DNA of 64,000 nt from UBA10324 sp038326325 (GTDB lineage Bacteria > Bacteroidota > Bacteroidia > Chitinophagales > UBA10324): positions 113,698 to 177,697 of the forward strand of contig JBBQJW010000005.1 in assembly GCA_038326325.1 (NCBI GenBank). The letters run 5' to 3'. Of the stretch, positions 1 through 8,339 are shown in pieces. Position 1 is the first letter of the stretch; every line of letters starts with the position of its first letter. A program made the translations under genes and the position numbers. Under the pieces are notes generated by a model that saw nothing but the letters and a program-made list of their open reading frames with translations, was not told the origin of the DNA and did no database searches.

Positions 1-2
1 CT

Positions 3-1622
3 CAAATGGGTGGAACTTCAAATGCCAATTATAATTTAACAGGCACATTAAAATTCATTTGTATTGGAGCAACCTTGGCAACAGATAATCACTTAAGCGA
101 TTATGCTGGAACAGGTGTAACAGTTGCCAAATTAAATCATCTGCTTGTTTTACCTGAGAATGGTTCGGTGGTTAAAACTGTTCAGTTCTATCCGGCTGCC
201 GGCGGACAAACAGTTTATGTAAATGGTAACTTAACTATAGACCCAACTAACAGCCCGACTCTAGATCCGTTAAATAATAATATTTCATTAATGGGAAACT
301 GGACTGATTACGCATCATCAGGATTTACAGAAGGTACAGGTCAGGTTGTTTTTGCCGGAACCGTTGCAGCCCAAACAATTTTTGCATCAGAAATATTTAA
401 CAAAATTGAGATTAATAATGCCAATGGTGTTACACTTAACAACTTCATTTTGGTTTCTTCAGAATTGAAATTAACTAATGGAAGATTAAATACTGGAGCT
501 AATCAAGTTCAGGTAACATCAAATGCTGTGACTTCCGTGGTAAGTTATTCAACAGCTTCTTATGTGAATGGTAATTTGCTAAGAAGCGTTTCAACCACTA
601 ACAATCTTGTTTATGATTTTCCTGTTGGAGATGCAGCAAACTATGAACTTGCAACTTTAAAGTTTACAAATACTTCAGGATTAGGTGCAACGCCAACTGT
701 ATTGGCATTTTTTACTTCGGGTTTACCAGCTACAATGCCAAGTAGTTCTTCATGCACTATTAATGGATCAGGTACAGGAGGTATGCTTAATGCAGGATTC
801 TGGACATTAACACCAAGCGCTTATACTACCGGAACAACAACTTATGATGTAACATTAGTTGAAAGAGGGTCTTCTAATTTCGCAGGTAATGCAAACCAGT
901 TAGGAATTATTAAACGACATGATAATACAATCCCATGGAAAGGAACAGGATTGACTGGTGGTGCAGGAGGAAATGAAGGATTTCATTCTAATGCAACACA
1001 AACTTTTGCTGCAGGTGTAGCAACAGCAAAAAGAACTGGTGTAAAAAGTTTTTCTGATTTCGGAATCGGATATAGCGCAAATCCATTACCTGTTGAGTTG
1101 ACCACTTTTACTGCAAATGCAGTTGACAATAAGGCGGTTGATTTATTCTGGAACACGCAAGCTGAATTGAACTGTAATTATTTTTCAGTTGAAAGGAGTG
1201 CAAACGGAATTGAGTTTACTGAAATTGGAAAAGTAACAGGTCACGGAACAAGTCAGATTTCACACGATTATAGTTTCGTTGATAATTCACCTTTGTGCGG
1301 AACTGCTTATTACCGATTGATGCAGGTTGATGAGAATGGGGATATTCATTACACACCTATTGTTTCAGCAATTATTAATTGTTCAACAAGTTTTTCAATT
1401 TATCCAAACCCGACAATGGATTATGTGAATATCAATTTAAATTCGTTGAATAGTAATTCTGTTACAGTCAAAATTATCGGATTGGATGGGAAAATCTATT
1501 TGCAGAATATTTCTTCTAATAATCAATTGAAATTAGATGTAAGTAAACTACCCGCCGGATTTTATTTCATTAGTATTGAAAACGGAAACGATATAATGAA
1601 GCAAAGTTTCATTAAAGAGTAA
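3..1622 (+). CDS. T9SS type A sorting-domain protein, 5'-truncated by window edge
   Basis: This is the C-terminal part of a large secreted protein. The frame is open to the first bases of the window, so the ATG at base 6 is probably internal. The visible 538 residues are Thr/Ser/Asn/Gly-rich beta-sheet sequence of the kind found in Bacteroidota surface proteins. The stretch beginning LPVELTTFTANAVDNKAVDLFW (about residues 363-385) is the short beta-sandwich often found just before a T9SS signal. The last ~75 residues begin SIYPNPTMDYVNI and end with MKQSFIKE, which is a type A T9SS sorting domain. The product should be exported by Sec and then by T9SS to the surface or medium. Its catalytic or binding role lies upstream or cannot be recognised. 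A strong terminator follows 22 bases after the stop. Confidence 0.85.
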   Translation, partial: QMGGTSNANYNLTGTLKFICIGATLATDNHLSDYAGTGVTVAKLNHLLVLPENGSVVKTVQFYPAAGGQTVYVNGNLTIDPTNSPTLDPLNNNISLMGNWTDYASSGFTEGTGQVVFAGTVAAQTIFASEIFNKIEINNANGVTLNNFILVSSELKLTNGRLNTGANQVQVTSNAVTSVVSYSTASYVNGNLLRSVSTTNNLVYDFPVGDAANYELATLKFTNTSGLGATPTVLAFFTSGLPATMPSSSSCTINGSGTGGMLNAGFWTLTPSAYTTGTTTYDVTLVERGSSNFAGNANQLGIIKRHDNTIPWKGTGLTGGAGGNEGFHSNATQTFAAGVATAKRTGVKSFSDFGIGYSANPLPVELTTFTANAVDNKAVDLFWNTQAELNCNYFSVERSANGIEFTEIGKVTGHGTSQISHDYSFVDNSPLCGTAYYRLMQVDENGDIHYTPIVSAIINCSTSFSIYPNPTMDYVNINLNSLNSNSVTVKIIGLDGKIYLQNISSNNQLKLDVSKLPAGFYFISIENGNDIMKQSFIKE

Positions 1623-1643
1623 AGTGATTAATTGCTTTAGTAT

Positions 1644-1678
1644 AAGGACTGCCCCTCTAAAGGCAGTCCTTTTTATTT
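1644..1678 (+). terminator. Rho-independent terminator after the first T9SS gene
   Basis: A perfect 10-bp stem, AAGGACTGCC with GGCAGTCCTT, has an 8-base loop and is followed by a T-rich run. It lies 22 bases after the stop at 1622. Confidence 0.85.
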
Positions 1679-1750
1679 GTATTCTGAATACCGTTTATGA
1701 ATTCATTGATTCATAATTATGATTTAACAATGTACTATTCCTGTTTCAGT

Positions 1751-1758
1751 TACATTTG
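1751..1758 (+). promoter_or_regulatory. Bacteroidota -7 box (TACATTTG)
   Basis: TACATTTG matches the Bacteroidota consensus TAnnTTTG and lies 22 bases before the ATG at 1781. I see no TTG at the usual -33 spacing, so the call rests on the -7 box and its position. Confidence 0.45.
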
Positions 1759-1780
1759 ACCTCTCATAATAAAAACACAC

Positions 1781-3988
1781 ATGAAATACTTTTTTACACT
1801 CGCATTGCTTCTAACATTTTTTGCAGAAAGCAAGGCTCAATTAATTTCCATCGCTACTGCAAGAGCCGCAGCAACAGGAGCTACTGTAACAGTTCGTGGA
1901 ATTGTAACCAACGGATCAGAATTCGGAGGTTCAACACGATATATTCAGGATGGAACCGGAGGTATTTGTCTCTATAGTTCTACCCTTTCCTCTCTTCAAA
2001 GAGGCGATAGCGTTGAAGCCACTGGCACCATTTCTCCATTTAATAATTTAATGGAAATTGCGGTTACAGGTCATACACTTATTAATACAGGTAACCCGCT
2101 TCCGACACCTGTAGTTTTAACAATTCCTACAGGATATGTAGAACAATACGAAGGTCAGCTAGTGCAGGTAAATAGTATTTCATTTTCATCAACCGGAACT
2201 TTTGCGGCAAATGCAACTACTAATATTACTGATGGAGCTAATACAGCGGCAGTTCGACTTAATTCAAGTTATGTAGGAAGTTTACTCGGCACTCCAATAC
2301 CTGCAGGCACAATTGGAATAGTTGGAATAATGGGGCAATATTTAACTGCTTACCAATTACAACCAAGAGATTTGAATGACATTATTCAAGTGGGAAATCC
2401 TCCGGTACTTACTACAACATTGCAACAATCAAATATTCTTACAACTTCTTTTACTGTAAGTTTTACAACTCAAAATCAGGGAAACACAATTGTTCGCTAT
2501 GGTTTAACCAATGCACTTGGCAGTGAAGTTAGCAATGCAACCATGACTGTTACACATTCGATTGATTTAACGGGGTTAACACCTGGTACTCTTTATTATG
2601 TGAAGGGAATTACAATCAGTGCGAGTGGCGATACTTCATTTTCCGGAATTCAGGTAATGGGCACGCAGTCGCTTTCATCACAAACAATCACCTGTTATTT
2701 TAATCATTCAACTGATTCTACATTTTCATCTTCTCCTTCAAACTATGCTCATTATTTAAATCATATTTCTGCTGATACTTTAAAAGCATATATCAGTCGC
2801 GCTACACAAACAATTGATGTTGCTATTTATAATATTGATGACGCAAACGGGATTATTACTGCGTTAAATCAGAAAGCATCAACAGGTGTAACAGTTCGTG
2901 TTGTTTGCGATGCAGGAGTCAGTTCTTCTAATTACAATTTGTTTATAGGAGCAATTCAAAAGACACTTAGCCCCACAGGTTCAATTTATGGAATTATGCA
3001 CGATAAGTTTGTAGTTATTGATGCTAATTCTACGAACCCGAATGCTCCTATTGTTTGGACCGGCTCAATGAATTTTACTGCTGATCAGGTAAATGTTGAT
3101 GCACAAAATATCATCATCTTTCAGGATCAGACAATGGCTAAAGGATATACTCTTGAATTTAACGAAATGTTAATTGGTCAGAAATTCGGTCCCGATAAAA
3201 CAGATAACACACCTCATGAATTTGTGTTGCAGGGAAAAAGAGTAGAACAATACTTCAGTCCATCTGATTTAATAAATACTCATGTAAAAAAAGCTTTCTT
3301 AACTGCAAACACTTCTATTCATTTTATAATATTTAGTTTCACAAGAACCGAACTTGCTTATCCAATTGCTGATAACTACCAATCTGTTGCAGGTTATTTT
3401 GCGCAAGGAATAATTCATGATACCGCACAGTCAACTTCTGTTTATAATGCGTTGGTATCACCAATGACGACTGCGAATTTAAAGTTGAATCAATTCTCAT
3501 GGTTAATGCATCATAAGTATGCAATTGTTGATGTGAATAATAATTTATCTGATCCGCAAGTAATAACAGGCTCATATAATTATACAAACTCAGCAACTAC
3601 ACGCAACGATGAAAATGAAGTGATTGTTCACGATGGAAATATTGCGAATCAATACTTACAGGAATTTGCTGCAAGATTTACTGAGCAGGGCGGAGTAGTT
3701 ATGGTTGGAACAAACAATATTGATATGAATTCTCATTTCGAATTAACAGCATATCCAAATCCTGCTTCAGAACTGTTACAGGTAAATTTCTATTCTGAAA
3801 AACCGGCGAATACTACTGTTGATTTAATTGACGCTACAGGTAATTTGATTCAACATTATAATGAAGGAATCAATAGTGGTAATCAGAATTTTTCAATTAA
3901 TACATCTGCACTTTCTTCGGGAATATATTTTCTGAATGTAAAAAGCGGAAATTTTTCGGGAGCGAAAAAGATTTCAATTATTCAGTAG
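1781..3988 (+). CDS. Secreted phospholipase D-like protein with OB-fold and T9SS domain
   Basis: The 735-residue protein has a signal peptide (1-20, ending SKAQ). An OB-fold-like segment (about 21-200) starts with VTVRGIVTNGSEFGG and resembles domains attached to extracellular nucleases. A fibronectin III-like stretch follows (about 210-290), then a two-part phospholipase D region (about 300-650). The two HxK motifs are visible: H407/K409 in MHDKFVVID, followed by GSMNFT, and H577/K579 in MHHKYAIVD, followed by GSYNYT. The C-terminal ~80 residues (YPNPASELLQVNF onward) form a type A T9SS sorting domain. The family includes Nuc-type nucleases and phospholipases. The OB-fold makes a secreted nuclease more likely, but this is inference. 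It has its own promoter box and terminator and is probably monocistronic. Confidence 0.85.
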   Translation: MKYFFTLALLLTFFAESKAQLISIATARAAATGATVTVRGIVTNGSEFGGSTRYIQDGTGGICLYSSTLSSLQRGDSVEATGTISPFNNLMEIAVTGHTLINTGNPLPTPVVLTIPTGYVEQYEGQLVQVNSISFSSTGTFAANATTNITDGANTAAVRLNSSYVGSLLGTPIPAGTIGIVGIMGQYLTAYQLQPRDLNDIIQVGNPPVLTTTLQQSNILTTSFTVSFTTQNQGNTIVRYGLTNALGSEVSNATMTVTHSIDLTGLTPGTLYYVKGITISASGDTSFSGIQVMGTQSLSSQTITCYFNHSTDSTFSSSPSNYAHYLNHISADTLKAYISRATQTIDVAIYNIDDANGIITALNQKASTGVTVRVVCDAGVSSSNYNLFIGAIQKTLSPTGSIYGIMHDKFVVIDANSTNPNAPIVWTGSMNFTADQVNVDAQNIIIFQDQTMAKGYTLEFNEMLIGQKFGPDKTDNTPHEFVLQGKRVEQYFSPSDLINTHVKKAFLTANTSIHFIIFSFTRTELAYPIADNYQSVAGYFAQGIIHDTAQSTSVYNALVSPMTTANLKLNQFSWLMHHKYAIVDVNNNLSDPQVITGSYNYTNSATTRNDENEVIVHDGNIANQYLQEFAARFTEQGGVVMVGTNNIDMNSHFELTAYPNPASELLQVNFYSEKPANTTVDLIDATGNLIQHYNEGINSGNQNFSINTSALSSGIYFLNVKSGNFSGAKKISIIQ

Positions 3989-4009
3989 CAAATTTTTTTG
4001 TTTTAATTT

Positions 4010-4039
4010 AAAAAGGCAATCAGAAATGATTGCCTTTTT
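4010..4039 (+). terminator. Rho-independent terminator after PLD-like gene
   Basis: A 13-bp perfect stem (AAAAAGGCAATCA with TGATTGCCTTTTT) has a GAAA tetraloop and lies 22 bases after the stop. The A and T runs on either side would let it act in both directions. Confidence 0.85.
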
Positions 4040-4274
4040 AAATTAACAAGGTTATTAATTTTAAACGCAGTTATTGGTTTTGTGTTGATTTTAAATCTTT
4101 TTTATTTGCTTATTGCGTTTAGTTTAGTCGTGCATTGACTGTTACAGTTTTTTAAAAAAATATATTTTCTTACCCCGAACTTTTCGGGATAAATCCAATC
4201 AAGAAGAAAAATGAAGAGTATGAAATTCAGAAAATTATTTTTCTAAAAGTGTAAGACCCTTAAAATTCAAATTC

Positions 4275-4282
4275 TATTTTTG
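4275..4282 (+). promoter_or_regulatory. Bacteroidota -7 box (TATTTTTG)
   Basis: TATTTTTG fits TAnnTTTG and lies 19 bases before the ATG at 4302. No convincing -33 TTG is seen. The rest of the 4040-4301 spacer is AT-rich and holds one copy of CTGTTACAG at about 4139 and a small CCCGAA/TTCGGG hairpin at 4174-4188. Confidence 0.4.
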
Positions 4283-4301
4283 AGAAATTCAATCGCGAAG
4301 C

Positions 4302-6317
4302 ATGAAATTTCCGACTCTCATTTTTATTTCGTTTTGTTTTTTATTTCCCGTGCTTAGTCAAGCTCAGTGTCCCGCGGGTACTGATACAAGCTCAGTGAAC
4401 TTAGTGGTAAATGGAGATTTCGAAGCGGGTAATGTGAACTTTACAAGCGATTATACTTATTGCAATTCCGCGAATTGCCTTCAACCCGAAGCGATGTACG
4501 CGGTTGGATCAAATCCGACTTTTTATCATAGTGCTTTTGTTGGCGCCGACCACACTACGGGGCTGGGAAACCTGATGGTTGTAAATGGTGCGGGCACCCC
4601 GAATACAAATGTTTGGTGCCAGACCATAACTGTTACACCTAACACGCAATATCTTTTTTCAACTTGGGTGAGTTCGATGGTGGCGAACAGTCCCGCTATT
4701 TTGCAATTCAGCATCAATGGCGTTCAGTTGGGAACAGCTTTTACCGCTCCGGGTTTTATAAATTTCTGGCAGGAGTTTAACGACAGTTGGTACAGTGGCG
4801 TAACAACTTCCGCCGCGATTTGCATCGTAAATCAAAATACGAATCTTGGCGGAAATGATTTCGGGTTGGATGACATCACCTTCACTCCCTGCGTTTGCAA
4901 TTTTGTTTTTAACGCGGGAGGCGATACGCAAGTTTGCAACGGCGGCGGCTATCAGTTTCAACTGAGCAACTCGAATACTTATACATGGTTCCCCGCCACA
5001 GGATTGAGTTGCACGAATTGCAATAACCCGATTGCTTCACCGACTGTTACAACGACTTACACAATTGATGCTTCGCTGAGTTTTTGTCCTGCGATTGACT
5101 CGGTCGTCGTGACCGTCAATCCGGTTCCGACTGTTACAGCGAGTGGAGACACGAGTATTTGCTCGGGCGAGCAAACTACTATTCACGCGTTTGGAAATGG
5201 AAGTTATTCTTGGTCGCCGACCACGGGATTATCCGCGACAAATATCGCAAACCCGATCGCTTCACCGACTTCGACCACTTCATATACTGTAACAGTCACG
5301 AATTTATTCGGATGCGCCGCTTCTGATATTGTCGTCGTTTCCATTACACAAACGGCTAATGTGAGCGCGGGAGTTGATAATGGATTTTGCGACGGAGGAC
5401 AGGTTCAATTAAACGCGACGGGTGGCGGAAATTATTCGTGGTCGCCTTCAAATGGATTATCAGCGACAAATATTTTCAATCCGATTGCTTCGCCGGCGCA
5501 AACCACGACTTATACTGTTACAGTAACCGGTTCTTCGAATTGCACGGGCTCTGATGATGTAGTTATTACCGTGCATCCCTTTCCAGTCGCCGAAGCGGGC
5601 GGCGATGTTGTTTATTGCGCCGGTCATGCGGTTCAGTTGAATGCGAGTGGCGCGAGCGATTACCAATGGTCGCCGGGCGCCGGGCTTTCGTCTTCTTCTC
5701 TTTCTAATCCGTTTGCTTCGCCGAATCAGACGACTACTTATACTGTTACAGTTTCCACTCCTTTCGGTTGTACTGATACCGCTTCGGTGATTGTGACTTA
5801 TGACAATTTTATTCTTTCAGGAATTATTGATACGCTGATTTGTCCGGCTACTTCCATTCAGTTGTTCGCGAATGGGTGCGGTGATTGCGATTATAACTGG
5901 AGTCCTTCAACGGCTTTGAGTGATAACGCGGTTTTTAATCCGAATGCGTCTCCCGGTACATCTACTGTTTACGCCGTGACTGTTACAGACGCTTTGGGTT
6001 GTACGAATTCTTTTTCTACTTCCATTTTGGTTGATCCGACCTGTTATATTCTAACAATGCCAACCGCTTTTTCTCCAAACGCCGATGGAAGCAATGATTA
6101 TTTTCATCCGTTAGGTAAAGGTGTTAAAACAATTGAGTGGTCGGTTTTTAACCGCTGGGGTGAAGTGATTTACAGTTCACATAATTTTTATGATAAATGG
6201 AACGGCGCTTTTAAAGGTGAAGTTCAACCCATAGGTGTTTATGCGTGGAAGTTGAACGCGACTATGGAGAACGGCGAACTGATTTCGAAAGAAGGGAATG
6301 TTACACTGTTAAAATAA
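4302..6317 (+). CDS. Large secreted repeat protein with CHU_C (gliding-type, T9SS type B) C-terminus
   Basis: The 671-residue product has a signal peptide (about 1-22, ending SQAQ). A Cys-containing jelly-roll-like domain (about 25-200, with VVNGDFEAGN) looks like a carbohydrate- or ligand-binding module. Four or five repeats of ~80 residues follow, each with a W-S-P-x-x-G-L-S core, an NPxASP motif and a TTYTVTVT strand. The last ~85 residues (PTAFSPNADGSNDYF, then FNRWGEVIY and WNGAFKGE) are the gliding-motility-associated CHU_C domain, a T9SS type B export signal. The ligand is unknown. Codon use (many GCG, CGC and GGC triplets) is visibly richer in GC than in the two genes before it. Confidence 0.85.
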   Translation: MKFPTLIFISFCFLFPVLSQAQCPAGTDTSSVNLVVNGDFEAGNVNFTSDYTYCNSANCLQPEAMYAVGSNPTFYHSAFVGADHTTGLGNLMVVNGAGTPNTNVWCQTITVTPNTQYLFSTWVSSMVANSPAILQFSINGVQLGTAFTAPGFINFWQEFNDSWYSGVTTSAAICIVNQNTNLGGNDFGLDDITFTPCVCNFVFNAGGDTQVCNGGGYQFQLSNSNTYTWFPATGLSCTNCNNPIASPTVTTTYTIDASLSFCPAIDSVVVTVNPVPTVTASGDTSICSGEQTTIHAFGNGSYSWSPTTGLSATNIANPIASPTSTTSYTVTVTNLFGCAASDIVVVSITQTANVSAGVDNGFCDGGQVQLNATGGGNYSWSPSNGLSATNIFNPIASPAQTTTYTVTVTGSSNCTGSDDVVITVHPFPVAEAGGDVVYCAGHAVQLNASGASDYQWSPGAGLSSSSLSNPFASPNQTTTYTVTVSTPFGCTDTASVIVTYDNFILSGIIDTLICPATSIQLFANGCGDCDYNWSPSTALSDNAVFNPNASPGTSTVYAVTVTDALGCTNSFSTSILVDPTCYILTMPTAFSPNADGSNDYFHPLGKGVKTIEWSVFNRWGEVIYSSHNFYDKWNGAFKGEVQPIGVYAWKLNATMENGELISKEGNVTLLK

Positions 6318-6349
6318 AAAATCCCGCCTCGGAGTGAGACGGGATTTTT
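6317..6349. terminator. Bidirectional terminator between CHU_C gene and recA
   Basis: A 14-bp stem with one mismatch (AAAAATCCCGCCTC with GAGACGGGATTTTT) lies between two convergent genes. A and T runs on either side suit termination from both directions. Confidence 0.8.
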
Positions 6350-6373
6350 ATTTGTCGCCAAAATTATTTCCGA

Positions 6374-7414
6374 CTATTTCTTTTCTTCCGCGAGTTCGGG
6401 AGTTTTAGCGGCGCCGTTCGACATTAGTTTGCCGCGAACTTTCGCTTCTATCTCATCAGCCATTTCGGGATTGTCGCGAAGTATTTGTTTTACCGCGTCG
6501 CGTCCCTGTCCGAGTTTGTTGCCATCGTAACTGAACCATGAACCACTCTTCTGAATGATTTGCATATCCACTCCCATGTCAATGATTTCGCCCACCTTGC
6601 TGATGCCTTCTCCATATATCACATCGAACTCCACCATGCGGAAAGGCGGCGCGACTTTATTTTTCACCACTTTCACTTTCACACGGTTGCCAATTACTTC
6701 TTCGCCATCTTTAATTTGCGCGAGGCGACGAATATCCAAACGAACCGATGCATAAAACTTAAGTGCGTTTCCTCCGGTAGTAGTTTCGGGATTGCCGAAC
6801 ATGACTCCGATTTTTTCGCGCAATTGGTTGATGAATATGCAAAGACAATTTGTTTTGCTGATGGTGCCGGTGAGTTTACGCAACGCCTGACTCATGAGAC
6901 GCGCATGCAGTCCCATTTTGCTGTCGCCCATTTCACCTTCTATTTCTGCTTTAGGTACAAGAGCCGCTACCGAGTCAATCACTATAACATCAATGGCTCC
7001 TGAACGAATCAGGTTCTCAGTAATTTCCAATGCTTGTTCTCCGTTGTCGGGTTGAGAGATTAACAGATTCTCTACATCAACTCCTAATTTTTGAGCATAT
7101 CCTTTATCGAACGCATGTTCCGCGTCAATGAAAGCGGCGATACCTCCGCGGCGCTGTGCTTCCGCAATTACATGTGTGGCGAGGGTGGTTTTTCCGCTCG
7201 ACTCAGGTCCGTAAATTTCTACTACTCTTCCTTTTGGTAATCCACCAATGCCGAGCGCTACATCCAATCCGAGCGAGCCGGTTGAAATGGCTTCGATGGG
7301 TTCAATGTGCGTGTCGCCGAGTTTCATTACCGTGCCCTTGCCGTAATCTTTGTCAAGCTTGTCCATCGCAAGTTTGAGCGCCTTAAGTTTTTCTGAATTG
7401 CTATTTACCGCCAT
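6374..7414 (-). CDS. recA: Recombinase RecA
   Basis: At 346 residues the protein has normal RecA length. The Walker A motif GPESSGKT is at 69-76, the FIDAEHAFD segment follows, and Walker B (VIVIDSVAALVP) and the LMSQALRKL and FINQLREKIG (loop) motifs are all present. RecA forms ATP-dependent filaments on single-stranded DNA for homologous recombination and, as a co-protease, triggers LexA self-cleavage. The gene is divergent from a LexA-like repressor gene, a pairing that fits SOS control. Its promoter (TTG-N19-TATATTTG at 7562-7591) lies about 150 bases upstream, so the leader is long. The ordinary lysine/glutamate-rich tail is present and the gene looks intact. Confidence 0.98.
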   Translation of the reverse strand: MAVNSNSEKLKALKLAMDKLDKDYGKGTVMKLGDTHIEPIEAISTGSLGLDVALGIGGLPKGRVVEIYGPESSGKTTLATHVIAEAQRRGGIAAFIDAEHAFDKGYAQKLGVDVENLLISQPDNGEQALEITENLIRSGAIDVIVIDSVAALVPKAEIEGEMGDSKMGLHARLMSQALRKLTGTISKTNCLCIFINQLREKIGVMFGNPETTTGGNALKFYASVRLDIRRLAQIKDGEEVIGNRVKVKVVKNKVAPPFRMVEFDVIYGEGISKVGEIIDMGVDMQIIQKSGSWFSYDGNKLGQGRDAVKQILRDNPEMADEIEAKVRGKLMSNGAAKTPELAEEKK

Positions 7415-7473
7415 GTTTTAAATTGTTTTAGCTTTTGAAAATCGCGCCGATTCGTTCGGTGTCAATACTCTAC

Positions 7474-7493
7474 GAAAGTGAATCATCACTTTC
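7474..7493 (-). promoter_or_regulatory. Hairpin in the recA leader
   Basis: A perfect 8-bp stem (GAAAGTGA and TCACTTTC) with a 4-base loop lies within the transcribed leader predicted for recA. No T-run follows on the recA strand, so it is not a simple terminator. Function unknown. Confidence 0.4.
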
Positions 7494-7561
7494 ATTTGAG
7501 CAACGAAACTTCGCGAAATATTTATGCACAATTTCTTAATTGTTTATAGTCGGGTTGGATG

Positions 7562-7591
7562 CAAATATAAATATTTTTTTGAGTTTGTCAA
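7562..7591 (-). promoter_or_regulatory. recA promoter (TTG-N19-TATATTTG) with tandem 9-bp repeat
   Basis: On the minus strand a TATATTTG -7 box (7569-7562) is preceded by TTG at 7591-7589 with a 19-base spacer, matching the Bacteroidota TTG/TAnnTTTG pattern. The -33 TTG lies in a tandem direct repeat of AGTTTGTCA on the plus strand (7582-7590 and 7591-7599), read as TTGACAAACTTGACAAAC on the minus strand. A repeat on the -33 region is a reasonable place for an operator, for instance for the divergent LexA-like protein. Confidence 0.65.
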
Positions 7592-7637
7592 GTTTGTCAA
7601 TAAATAAATTTATACATAATTATTAATGAAATTAATT

Positions 7638-7645
7638 TAAGTTTG
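7638..7645 (+). promoter_or_regulatory. -7 box for the LexA-like gene (TAAGTTTG)
   Basis: TAAGTTTG fits TAnnTTTG and ends 15 bases before the ATG at 7661. A TTG at 7643, which could serve as an earlier start, lies inside this box. That argues for the ATG. Confidence 0.45.
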
Positions 7646-7660
7646 CGGAAACAATCAGGT

Positions 7661-8287
7661 ATGCATCCGTTACAGGAACAATTGCTCGGTGAAATTGAAC
7701 GCAAGAATATCGGCAACCTTACCCTACGCGAAATAGGTGATCTTATTGGAGAAAAACTTCCGCAAAAGGTAAAACATCATTTAACTCAGCTCGAAGCCAA
7801 AGGATTTATTTTAATTGACAAGAGAAACCAAACCATTAAGCGCATCAGCAACAAGGCCAAGTCAGACAATCTTTTTGTTTCGCTGCCAATTGTTGGTTCG
7901 GCGAATTGCGGCCCTGCTGAGATTTACGCCAATGAAAATATTGAGGGGTACTTGAAAATTTCGCGCAACCTGCTGCCTTATAAAAAAGGATTGTATGTGA
8001 TAAAGGCGGATGGTAACTCGCTGAACAAATCGAGTGTGAAAGGAAAGAATATTGAAAGCGGTGATTTTGTGATTGTTGACAGCGAAAATATTTCTCCGAG
8101 GGACAACGATTATGTTGTTTCTATTATAGATGGCATGGCGAATATTAAAAAGTATCGTCTCGATAAAGTTAATGATAGAATCGTGTTGCTTTCAGAATCA
8201 ACAAAAGATTATTCGCCAATTTTTATTCATCGCGATGATGATTTCAGAATAAGCGGGAAGGTGGTGGATGTGGTGAAGAAGTTTTAA
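7661..8287 (+). CDS. LexA-like repressor, S24 peptidase family
   Basis: From ATG 7661 the protein has 208 residues. Residues 1-60 form a winged-helix-like DNA-binding region, and the C-terminal half is an S24 self-cleaving domain. The sequence GSANCGPAE places a Cys-Gly cleavage dipeptide at about C83-G84. The catalytic Ser is S120 in DGNSL and the Lys is about K163 in MANIKKYRL. In family members, RecA filaments stimulate cleavage and relieve repression. LexA itself is usually cut at Ala-Gly, whereas Cys-Gly is the UmuD-type dipeptide. The helix region and the divergent recA gene favour a repressor over a polymerase subunit. The alternative TTG start at 7643 falls in the promoter box. Confidence 0.8.
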   Translation: MHPLQEQLLGEIERKNIGNLTLREIGDLIGEKLPQKVKHHLTQLEAKGFILIDKRNQTIKRISNKAKSDNLFVSLPIVGSANCGPAEIYANENIEGYLKISRNLLPYKKGLYVIKADGNSLNKSSVKGKNIESGDFVIVDSENISPRDNDYVVSIIDGMANIKKYRLDKVNDRIVLLSESTKDYSPIFIHRDDDFRISGKVVDVVKKF

Positions 8288-8339
8288 TGCGATAAATAAT
8301 TCTTGAATTGAAAAAAAAATTTGTGAGTTCAATCGCATT
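8286..8339. terminator. Possible bidirectional terminator or dyad between LexA-like gene and nth
   Basis: AATGCGAT (8286-8293) and ATCGCATT (8332-8339) are exact inverted copies that frame the 50-base spacer of two convergent genes. A central A-run lies between them. The arms are far apart and interior pairing is imperfect, so the role is uncertain. Confidence 0.3.

Noticed and set aside
3339..3596. Antisense frame within the PLD-like gene, and many similar frames in other genes
   Set aside because: They lie fully inside well-supported genes, have no domain pattern, and follow from codon composition.
4174..4188. Terminator hairpin CCCGAA/TTCGGG
   Set aside because: The 6-bp stem has no T-run and lies 135 bases after the previous terminator, so a role is not supported.
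7643..7660. TTG start for the LexA-like gene
   Set aside because: The TTG lies inside the probable -7 box TAAGTTTG, and the ATG at 7661 gives a full domain.
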